Source: Marinilabiliaceae bacterium
Lineage (GTDB): Bacteria; Bacteroidota; Bacteroidia; Bacteroidales; Marinilabiliaceae
Direction of reading: 5' to 3'
DNA length: 5,805 nucleotides
Assembly: GCA_027010905.1 (NCBI GenBank)
Contig: JALVBA010000321.1
Span: forward strand, 1-5,805
The notes under the pieces were generated by a model. The model had not been told where the DNA came from and ran no database searches. It worked only from the letters and a program-made list of their open reading frames with translations. Within the stretch, counting starts at the first letter, position 1; the number at the start of each line of letters is the position of its first letter. This document shows, in pieces, positions 1 through 5,769 of the stretch. A program made the translations under genes and the position numbers.

Positions 1-33
1 GTTAATCACAATGGAAAATCCTCTCCTAAACAT
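1..33 (-). CDS. Possible 5' end of a leftward gene, cut by the window edge
   Basis: An ATG on the minus strand at 33-31 opens a frame of 11 codons (MFRRGFSIVIN) that stays open to the window edge. It lies about 30 bases downstream of a promoter-like site at 70-97, with an inverted repeat between the two. Eleven residues are too few to name a family or to prove coding. The purine-rich AGGAGAGGA that follows lies inside the frame, so it could instead be a ribosome binding site for a later start outside the window. The call rests only on position and the open frame. Confidence 0.25.
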   Translation of the reverse strand, partial: MFRRGFSIVIN

Positions 34-41
34 GAATACAC

Positions 42-61
42 CAACTTGTAAATACAAGTTG
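42..61. repeat. 20-base inverted repeat, candidate operator or leader hairpin
   Basis: The arms CAACTTGTA (42-50) and TACAAGTTG (53-61) are exact reverse complements separated by two bases. Neither strand has a T-run directly after it, so it is a poor intrinsic terminator. It sits just downstream of the putative leftward promoter at 70-97, where a repressor site or a 5' leader hairpin would lie. The symmetry is seen directly; the role is inferred. Confidence 0.45.
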
Positions 62-69
62 ACTTTGCA

Positions 70-97
70 CAAAAATACTTTATTTTTTTAAATTCAA
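70..97 (-). promoter_or_regulatory. Candidate Bacteroidetes-type promoter reading leftward
   Basis: Read on the minus strand, TTG (97-95) is followed after 17 bases by TATTTTTG (77-70). This matches the Bacteroidetes sigma factor pattern TTG-N17-23-TAnnTTTG described for Flavobacterium. Transcription would start near 63-66 and run left, away from the operon and beyond its terminator. AT-rich DNA produces such matches by chance. The correct side of the terminator and the possible start codon at 33 are modest support. Confidence 0.4.
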
Positions 98-160
98 TTG
101 TCTAATTCAAACTTTGTTGTGTTAAAAAAGAATAATTTGGTTTTCCTGTTGGTAGTTGAA

Positions 161-202
161 TAAAACAAAAAAAGGTTGTTACAAATAGATGTAACAACCT
201 TT
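161..202 (-). terminator. Intrinsic terminator of the five-gene operon
   Basis: AAAGGTTGTTACA (171-183) pairs exactly with its reverse complement at 190-202, giving a 13-base-pair stem with a six-base loop (184-189). Read leftward, the stem runs into seven T residues, then G and TTTT (down to about 161), the usual layout of a Rho-independent terminator. It begins 23 bases after the stop codon of the last gene (226-228). On the plus strand the T-tract is interrupted, so any terminator action in that direction would be weaker. Confidence 0.9.
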
Positions 203-225
203 ACTATTTTTATGGTTATTAAAGC

Positions 226-711
226 TTAGAAACCCTTCATCTCACTTTCAGAGAACTGTTTCACCAGTGATAGTACTGCGCTTGAACACCCCTCTGCTCC
301 TCCTTTGAAAGAGAATACCAAATTGTACACACCCGTTTTACCGCATACAAACCCGCACGATTTGTAGTGCTTCCCATTTTCGAAATTACTTACTAAACGC
401 TTATCGTTAAAGTAGAGTTGCATTATTGCTTTCTCTGCATTGGCCGGCTCGTCAACTACATTAAATTTATATTGACTACGGCTTTGCAGAACGACAGAAA
501 ACTTAACATATCCTGTTTTCGTGTCTTTTTTTGCTTTAAGCAGTTCAATCTTGAAATCTTTAATGTACTGGCCATCACCCATCTCTTTTAGAGCCTGCTT
601 TAGCAAGTCCTCGCCACATTGAGCATAGCCTGAAAAAGAGAACACTGAGAACAACACAAATAGACTAATTATTATCTTTTTCATTCTTTTAGAATTTTCA
701 ATTAACATCAT
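226..711 (-). CDS. Secreted cysteine-containing protein of unknown function
   Basis: This is the last gene of the operon, 23 bases after the lipoprotein gene and just before the terminator. From Met10 (codon 684-682) the sequence MKKIIISLFVLFSVFSFSGYAQC is a typical signal peptide with likely type I cleavage after Ala30, leaving a mature protein of about 130 residues. Gln lies at -1 to Cys32, so this is not a lipobox. The mature part has four cysteines (32, 119, 123, 142), enough for two disulfides. A helical start (about 33-50) is followed by alternating strand-like segments, which suggests a small beta-sandwich. I recall similar short secreted proteins in other Bacteroidetes but know no function. 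The start is uncertain: AAAGGG at 720-715 is six bases from the second ATG (708-706) and three from the first (711), while Met10 gives the cleanest signal peptide. Role in the operon: a periplasmic or outer-surface partner (inference). Confidence 0.85.
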   Translation of the reverse strand: MMLIENSKRMKKIIISLFVLFSVFSFSGYAQCGEDLLKQALKEMGDGQYIKDFKIELLKAKKDTKTGYVKFSVVLQSRSQYKFNVVDEPANAEKAIMQLYFNDKRLVSNFENGKHYKSCGFVCGKTGVYNLVFSFKGGAEGCSSAVLSLVKQFSESEMKGF

Positions 712-734
712 TTTCCCTTTAAAGTATTGTGAAT

Positions 735-1652
735 TTACGAAACGATAAACTCACGAATTTTTTTAATCTGATTAATAATTGCGGTCATCTGTTCAGGGGA
801 AACCTTAATATGGCTAATCTCATCCTGAACAATAATTAATGAACCGTCAACTTCCATCTTTTTAGGTTCGCCAAATTCAGTTGTTATTTTAACTCCTGCA
901 TATTGATCCTTCAAATCCTGGAGGTAAGTTGAAAGCGTTGCAAAATTTGCATCATTTTTGTAATTCTCCAAAATTATCAATAAAATATTGACAATATCTT
1001 TTTGTTCAGCAATACGATCAATCAAATCCTGATTGTTTGTCTCCTCAATAACACTAGATGAGATATATAAACCTTCAATCCATGTTCCGGCAACTATAAG
1101 TGAACTAACATTACTCCTGTTCTGTTCGCGCAGGTAAGAATCCATCTTGTTAAAGCTAGAGATTGAAATCTCCATCAGCGAATCAAGATTATTACTGTTT
1201 GTAGCAAGACGCTTCAGGGCAGTAAAATCAAAAAACTGGCCAACTTTAATTCCCTCAGCCAGATTTTTAACGGCTAAAAGATAGGATATAACAATTGAGT
1301 TTTTGTCGAATGTGTTGATGTATCCTAAATCGGCAGCAAATACACCCAGGTTTAAAGCTCTCTTATAGCTGGTACTGTATTTGTCCAGATTATCCGGATC
1401 ATTTAAAATTTTTTGTGAGAACGCAACACCGGTAGATTTTATTAGTGTAGCCATTTCAACGGGAGAGGAGATGTTTTGAATAACATCGCCAATTACCTCT
1501 TCTGACAGTTTTAACGGGGCATCAGGGTTTAATGAATCAGCACTAAGCAGTTCATCTGATAGTCCTGATTTACCGGACGAATTTCCGGCACATCCTGAAA
1601 AGAGGAACACTCCGGCAACTATTAAAAACAAGTATAAAAAATTCTTTAACAT
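735..1652 (-). CDS. Predicted lipoprotein of unknown function, mostly helical
   Basis: The N-terminus has Lys3, a hydrophobic stretch (residues 5-18) and FSGC with Cys21 as the likely lipidated residue, so the protein is probably a lipoprotein. Phe at -3 is tolerated but not ideal. The residues after Cys21 (AGNSSGKSG) are a flexible linker without the acidic, Lys-led surface-export signal known in Bacteroidetes, which favours a periplasm-facing position (inference). The rest, about 270 residues, looks mainly helical, with conserved-looking stretches around YKRALNLGVFAADLGYI (97-112) and AGTWIEGLYISS (188-199). Residues 249-276 look strand-like. I recognise it as a type of uncharacterised Bacteroidetes lipoprotein but can name no domain. 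It follows the transporter gene by 61 bases, the largest gap in the operon, and precedes the secreted protein by 23 bases. This suggests an accessory role for the transporter at the envelope. Confidence 0.88.
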   Translation of the reverse strand: MLKNFLYLFLIVAGVFLFSGCAGNSSGKSGLSDELLSADSLNPDAPLKLSEEVIGDVIQNISSPVEMATLIKSTGVAFSQKILNDPDNLDKYSTSYKRALNLGVFAADLGYINTFDKNSIVISYLLAVKNLAEGIKVGQFFDFTALKRLATNSNNLDSLMEISISSFNKMDSYLREQNRSNVSSLIVAGTWIEGLYISSSVIEETNNQDLIDRIAEQKDIVNILLIILENYKNDANFATLSTYLQDLKDQYAGVKITTEFGEPKKMEVDGSLIIVQDEISHIKVSPEQMTAIINQIKKIREFIVS

Positions 1653-1706
1653 GGTTAAATGATTTTAGTTTTAAATTTAACTGATACTATTATACTTATA
1701 AAAGAT

Positions 1707-1723
1707 AAAAAGGTTACCTTTTT
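1707..1723 (-). terminator. Weak hairpin around the transporter stop codon, possible attenuator
   Basis: AAAAAGG (1707-1713) and CCTTTTT (1717-1723) are exact reverse complements with the three bases of the stop codon (1714-1716) as the loop. Read leftward, the second arm itself ends in five T residues, followed by ATCTTTT. The stem has only two G-C pairs, so it would be a weak terminator at most. It could lower expression of the two downstream envelope genes relative to the transporter. The symmetry is seen; the function is a guess. Confidence 0.25.
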
Positions 1724-4700
1724 CGTAATTTTAATTCGCCTAAATAGGATAATCCTTTTCTTAAAAGATCGAAATAGAGCACCGCATACAGAAGAATTGT
1801 CAATATCCAAACAATTGATATGTTAAACCATAGGGTGTCGTAATATTTTCCAAAGATATGTTTCTGTGGGGCAAAGAAATGAGTTCTGAAATCAAGTGTG
1901 TTTTTGGGCTCCGGAATTTGATATATGGGGTCAACCATTTGAACCAGTTTATTTCCATCGCGCAGCATCCTGTTTTTCTCAAATACCTTACGTACAATAT
2001 CGGATATACTTTCGTTAAAATGTTCATCCCTGATGCGTTCAAACTTCTCTTTGTTAGCCCGGATATTTGCTTCAATAAACTTCTCCTTCTTACTGTTGGC
2101 TGCGAAAAACAGCTTGTTGTAGTAACTTTTTAATGTACTCAGATGATTTGAAAGAGCAGCCGATGTGTTTGTATTAAATTTATCAGGAGTAAGGCTTTCA
2201 ACGTCATCGAACTTAATAGAGGAGACCCTGTTGTTCTCCTTATTAATCTCATTTTTCAGCAGAGCAAGGTCGGAGATGAATACCTTATCCTTATCCCTGT
2301 TTTCACTATTCAGGGCTGTATTACAACTCTCCAAAACATCTTGCAGTTTAGGAATGTAGTACACCTGCTTAAAGTCGGCGTTACTCTCTAGCAGTTCAAC
2401 ATTAAATATATTTTTCTTGAAGTTATTGTGCTTGTATTGATGAACTATCAGCCCTTCGTAAATCCATCTTGAGGGCATCCATTCAGCAACAAACGGCACT
2501 TTATCAACACTTGTGAAATCCTTATTTAGCTTATCAAAGGTGAACATTGCACCTCCCAAAACCATCTGCGGAATCATCAACAGAGGGATAAGGATATAGA
2601 TTGTTATGATTGAGTTAAAAGAAGCAGAGATGATAAGCCCCAAAATGTTGGCAAATGCGGAGATGCTGAATAGTGCCAGCCAGAACTCAAAAGTCATATC
2701 CTTAATCTCCAAAATATAGTTGGCCACAGCAACAAACAGAATCATCTGGATTGCCGAGAGGGTAAACAGAATAAGTACCTTAGAGACCAAGTAACTTGAC
2801 CTGCTAAGATTCAGAAAAGCTTCGCGCTTAAGTATCTTTGCATCTTTAAATATCTCTTCGGCACTAACTATCAGTCCAAAAAATAGGGCAACGATTATCC
2901 CCATAAAAATATAGGGTGGAATATTTACATTTTCTCTGAAAATGTAAATATCGGATTCGGGGTCGGCAATATACCGAATAAGGTATGCCAGAATAAATCC
3001 AAGCAAAGGAGCTTCAAGAATATTGAGAAGAATATACTGCTTGTTACTTATTTTAGAGTAGAAATCTCTTAGGGTGTAAATTTTAAACTGCTTAATCCAC
3101 GAAGGAATATTAAGCGATTTGGGAGGAGTATCTTTAACAGTCTCAATCTCCGGTATTTTTATATTCTCTTTGTAGTAAGAGTACCACTCCAGCGGGTTGG
3201 TTTTTCGCTGGTTAGTATAGTTTCCATACTCATCAATTACATTTGAATCGATGATGTTAAAAATTAGTTCGGGGTTGAGGTTACCACATGTGGGGCACTC
3301 TCCGTACTCACTGTTTATCTGCTCGTCAAGGCGTTTGAAATATATCAGTGATTCACTGGGATTTCCGTAATATACGGGGTATCCGCCTGTATCGAGAATA
3401 AACATTTTGTCAAACATCTTATATATGTCTGACGATGGTTGGTGGATAACAACAAAAATGAGCTTTCCTTTAAGAGCCAATTCACGTAAGAGATTCATTA
3501 CGTTTTCAGAGTCTCTTGACGATAGCCCCGATGTTGGTTCATCAACAAACAGAATGGCCGGCTCACGAATAAGTTCAAGAGCTATATTAAGCCTCTTTCT
3601 CTGACCTCCACTAATCATTTTATTCAGAGGAGAGCCAACTTTCAGATCTTTTCTCTCAAAGAGCCCCAGATTCATCAGAACACTGTTTACCATTTCAGTA
3701 ATATCACTCTCCGACTTGTCTTTAAAACAGAGTTTGGCGTTGTAGTAGAGGTTTTCAAAAACGGTAAGCTCCTCAATTAAGAGGTCATCCTGAGGTATTA
3801 GTCCAATCACGCCTTCCACCTGGTCTTTCTCTTTGTGGAGATTATAGCCATTAATCAGTACCTCTCCTTTTGTGGGAGTTTCAATTCCTGACAAAACGTT
3901 AAGCAGGGTTGTTTTTCCTGCTCCACTAGCACCCATTATTCCAATAAGCTTACCTTGCTCCTCGGCAATATTGATGTTTCGTAAGCCTACCGTACCTGTT
4001 TTAAACTGAAACTCCACATCTTTCACCTGATATGAAATCTTTGACGATGATGAGTCGCTCATGAAGTGACCCACAACATCGGTGTAGTAGAGTGGAGCTC
4101 CAACAGGCAGCTTAATGAAACTTCCTTTTGGGAATAGATATATTCGCCTGTTGTTAATTAGAAGTCCGTTGAGAAAAAGCTCCTGCTCACCAGTATACCT
4201 AATGAAGTAGAGGTTTGAACTCTCTATTTTCAGAATTACGATATTACCCAGTAGCCCGTGAGAATTAATGTAGAGAGCCTTTTTGGGCTTATACTCAGTT
4301 GCCGAAAAGATAAGAATCTCATTCCGATCAATCTTTTTCACATCATTGTGAATAATAAATGCTTCAATACTCTCAACCTCATCTTTTGGGAATTTGAATA
4401 CCTCAGCCACGGTATTAATAATGGCCATACGCTGCTCCGTAAATTTACGGTCAGTATTAATCAGTTCGTACAGTCGAACAAGAACAACAACTTTCTGCTC
4501 CTTATTCAACCGACGATTGATTTTTTTACAAATACCAAGGATTTTGACCGAATCCTTCATTGATGTCAGCTGAATCTTGCTTTCATCGCCGGCTTTTTTG
4601 CTTTTAACGGCAGAGTGTTTTAAAAAGAGTGAAAAATACTCCTGAACAGCTTCTGTGTTTAACTGCTGTTTCAGAAATGTTTTTACATATTCTGTCTCAT

Positions 4701-4776
4701 TCGACATAGCACCGCCATCCTGTTTGGCAATGAGTCCAAAAAGTTGCATTAATGCCTTTAGTATCTCTTCACTCAT
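1714..4776 (-). CDS. ABCG-type ABC transporter, ATPase-permease fusion with TerB-like and FHA-like N-terminus
   Basis: This protein is a half-transporter expected to work as a dimer in the inner membrane; the substrate is unknown. Residues 1-145 resemble a TerB-like helical domain: LFGLIAKQDGGAMSNE (12-27) and a second half near 92-130 match its repeated pattern. Residues 150-238 look like a degenerate FHA beta-sandwich, with LFLNGLLINN (200-209) as its NG-type loop. The ATPase (about 250-480) is complete: Walker A GASGAGKT (282-289), Q-loop Gln329, signature ISGGQ (388-392), Walker B ILFVDE (408-413), D-loop SGLSSRD, H-loop His445. A Cys-X-X-Cys (494, 497) follows in the linker. Six membrane segments lie near 581-603, 621-640, 663-689, 698-719, 722-745 and 982-1003, so the NBD-TMD order is that of ABCG/ABC2 proteins. 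Between the last two is an approximately 235-residue charged, helix-rich loop predicted outside the cytoplasm, much longer than in ABCG transporters. The start is 22 bases after siaC and has no Shine-Dalgarno sequence. Exporter function is likely by family. Confidence 0.95.
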   Translation of the reverse strand: MSEEILKALMQLFGLIAKQDGGAMSNETEYVKTFLKQQLNTEAVQEYFSLFLKHSAVKSKKAGDESKIQLTSMKDSVKILGICKKINRRLNKEQKVVVLVRLYELINTDRKFTEQRMAIINTVAEVFKFPKDEVESIEAFIIHNDVKKIDRNEILIFSATEYKPKKALYINSHGLLGNIVILKIESSNLYFIRYTGEQELFLNGLLINNRRIYLFPKGSFIKLPVGAPLYYTDVVGHFMSDSSSSKISYQVKDVEFQFKTGTVGLRNINIAEEQGKLIGIMGASGAGKTTLLNVLSGIETPTKGEVLINGYNLHKEKDQVEGVIGLIPQDDLLIEELTVFENLYYNAKLCFKDKSESDITEMVNSVLMNLGLFERKDLKVGSPLNKMISGGQRKRLNIALELIREPAILFVDEPTSGLSSRDSENVMNLLRELALKGKLIFVVIHQPSSDIYKMFDKMFILDTGGYPVYYGNPSESLIYFKRLDEQINSEYGECPTCGNLNPELIFNIIDSNVIDEYGNYTNQRKTNPLEWYSYYKENIKIPEIETVKDTPPKSLNIPSWIKQFKIYTLRDFYSKISNKQYILLNILEAPLLGFILAYLIRYIADPESDIYIFRENVNIPPYIFMGIIVALFFGLIVSAEEIFKDAKILKREAFLNLSRSSYLVSKVLILFTLSAIQMILFVAVANYILEIKDMTFEFWLALFSISAFANILGLIISASFNSIITIYILIPLLMIPQMVLGGAMFTFDKLNKDFTSVDKVPFVAEWMPSRWIYEGLIVHQYKHNNFKKNIFNVELLESNADFKQVYYIPKLQDVLESCNTALNSENRDKDKVFISDLALLKNEINKENNRVSSIKFDDVESLTPDKFNTNTSAALSNHLSTLKSYYNKLFFAANSKKEKFIEANIRANKEKFERIRDEHFNESISDIVRKVFEKNRMLRDGNKLVQMVDPIYQIPEPKNTLDFRTHFFAPQKHIFGKYYDTLWFNISIVWILTILLYAVLYFDLLRKGLSYLGELKLRKR
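2921..2951. repeat. Perfect 14-base-pair hairpin inside the transporter gene
   Basis: The arms ATATTTACATTTTC (2921-2934) and GAAAATGTAAATAT (2938-2951) are exact reverse complements with only three bases between them. The element encodes IYIFRENVNI (residues 610-619), the short outer loop between membrane segments 1 and 2. It is AT-rich (two G-C pairs per arm end region plus the closing C-G), yet much longer than the other inverted repeats I see in coding DNA here. Its role, if any, is unknown. Confidence 0.6.
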
Positions 4777-4798
4777 AATGTTTATTCAATAATTGAAG

Positions 4799-5182
4799 TT
4801 AGTCCTCTTCGCAAATTATATATTCGAAAGGAATCACTACAATGTCAGCATACTCTTCTCCTGCTTCTAGCATATCCTCTTCGTCGGCATGGTAGTGCCA
4901 CTTAATTAAAATGTCTTTACCGTCTTCAGCAATCTCTTCAAATTTAAGTAGAATATCTAAAATTATTTTTGACGATGCAGTGTTAAAATATTCCAGTTTA
5001 AAATCAAAGATAGTTTTGTCTAACGGGCTTTCCGAATATTCATCAATCCAATCAATGATAGGTTCAAAAAACATATTTACATCCTCAGGAAGAGAGCGCC
5101 CGGAGATTTCAAACTTTGCACTGTCCTTATCTAAAATTACATTAGGAGTATCTTCTGTTCCTTTTATGTTAATAACTTCCAT
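4799..5182 (-). CDS. siaC: SiaC-family regulatory phosphoprotein (DUF1987)
   Basis: At 127 residues it is the size of SiaC proteins (about 126 in Pseudomonas aeruginosa). The family core is visible: FEISGRSLPEDVNMFFEPIIDWI (24-46, abbreviated here by its ISGRS and PEDV landmarks), then FKLEYFNTASSKIILDIL (61-78). In P. aeruginosa SiaC is phosphorylated by SiaB on Thr68 and dephosphorylated by SiaA, and the unphosphorylated form binds and activates the diguanylate cyclase SiaD. Thr68 is present here at the same number, within YFNTASSK. The protein is cytosolic, with no signal or membrane segment, and has a strongly acidic C-terminus. It starts 14 bases after siaB and ends 22 bases before the transporter gene, so all three are likely co-transcribed. 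No GGDEF protein is in the window, so its output partner must be another protein, and the transporter is the nearest candidate. The fold resembles STAS-type anti-anti-sigma switches, but it belongs to its own family. Confidence 0.93.
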   Translation of the reverse strand: MEVINIKGTEDTPNVILDKDSAKFEISGRSLPEDVNMFFEPIIDWIDEYSESPLDKTIFDFKLEYFNTASSKIILDILLKFEEIAEDGKDILIKWHYHADEEDMLEAGEEYADIVVIPFEYIICEED

Positions 5183-5196
5183 TGTGATAATTTTAA

Positions 5197-5769
5197 TTAT
5201 TTACGATTGATTGTTGATGTTAAAATAAAGAAGCTTACCTTATCATTCAATTCTTTAAACTGATAGGATAGCTTACTGCCTGTTTTTTTGGCAATATCGA
5301 TAAGGCCTAATCCGGCATCTCCTTTATCAGAGAACCTGCCTTCGCGCATCTGCTTTTTAAACAGTGTTGAGAGATCCTCTTTATTAAGGCTGTTAACTGT
5401 TTCGAGACTTGCCTTTAACGATGGTATTTTTTCATTCTTAATAACATTACCAGTAATAATGTTATAGCTCTCCTTGCCATGGCTAACCATAACTATTCCA
5501 CGTTTATCTGGTTCGCCGTCAATAGAGTCGGCATGTTTGCTGATGTTTTGCAAACACTCAACCATTACATGAAATACCTTACGCTGAACCATGTTCGACT
5601 CCTCTGTTTTAGCAAGACTCTTTTCTGTTAGAGAGGTGAAGGTTTTAGTAATTTCCTGAGTAACCTCACCCTCATAGATCAAATTTATTTCATTAGCCTT
5701 CATGGACTTGTACATCTGATATGCAAAGTCTAGGAAACTATGCCCTTCATTTTCTTTTAAATTAGTCAT
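5197..5769 (-). CDS. siaB: SiaB-family protein kinase (HATPase/GHKL fold, DUF6272)
   Basis: This predicted cytosolic Ser/Thr kinase would phosphorylate the SiaC protein encoded next to it. Its length (190 residues) is that of the SiaB family. An N-box-like helix ECLQNISKHAD (71-81; Glu71, Asn75, His79) would hold ATP and magnesium, and DKGDAGLGLIDIAKKTG (148-164) is the glycine-rich nucleotide loop typical of SiaB. Between them, GNVIKNEKIPSLKASLETVN (107-126) fits the family. There is no sensor domain, membrane segment or phospho-accepting histidine domain, which sets it apart from two-component kinases. RsbW/SpoIIAB anti-sigma kinases are related in fold, but the SiaC neighbour and the family motifs favour SiaB. 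The first ATG is used, with an A/T-rich leader and no Shine-Dalgarno sequence. Only 36 bases lie upstream in the window, so neither the operon promoter nor a SiaA-like phosphatase can be seen. Confidence 0.92.
   Translation of the reverse strand: MTNLKENEGHSFLDFAYQMYKSMKANEINLIYEGEVTQEITKTFTSLTEKSLAKTEESNMVQRKVFHVMVECLQNISKHADSIDGEPDKRGIVMVSHGKESYNIITGNVIKNEKIPSLKASLETVNSLNKEDLSTLFKKQMREGRFSDKGDAGLGLIDIAKKTGSKLSYQFKELNDKVSFFILTSTINRK

Noticed and set aside
1800..2075. Second minus-strand open frame of 91 codons within the transporter gene
   Set aside because: It is out of frame with the transporter, whose reading continues to a positively charged tail after membrane segment 6, so it is a frame shadow and not a frameshifted end.
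1858..2133. Plus-strand open frame of 91 codons opposite the transporter gene
   Set aside because: It is antisense to the conserved 3' part of the transporter gene, has no recognisable protein features, and the minus-strand gene explains the DNA.
2165..2359. Plus-strand open frame of 64 codons
   Set aside because: It is antisense to the charged outer loop of the transporter and is serine/leucine-rich as expected from complementing that codon use.
3407..3604. Plus-strand open frame of 65 codons
   Set aside because: It overlaps the ATPase core (signature, Walker B and H-loop) on the opposite strand, so its openness follows from that gene's codons.
4258..4563. Plus-strand open frame of 101 codons
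   Set aside because: It is antisense to the TerB-like/FHA-like region and shows no domain or leader.
1714..4776. Reading the transporter as a MacB- or LolCDE-type mechanotransmission protein because of its large periplasmic loop
   Set aside because: Those have their large domain between membrane segments 1 and 2 and only four segments. Here six segments and the late loop fit ABCG/ABC2.
4911..5210. Plus-strand open frame of 99 codons with a hydrophobic end
   Set aside because: It is antisense to siaC. The hydrophobic tail comes from the AT-rich spacer between siaB and siaC.
5441..5465. 9-base inverted repeat ATAACATTA/TAATGTTAT in siaB
   Set aside because: It is short, entirely AT-rich apart from one base per arm, and has a 7-base loop, so it is within what chance gives in this DNA.
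5197..5769. Reading the kinase as an RsbW/SpoIIAB-type anti-sigma factor with SiaC as an anti-anti-sigma factor
   Set aside because: The fold is related, but the glycine loop context and the DUF1987 partner match SiaB/SiaC, and no sigma factor gene is present.
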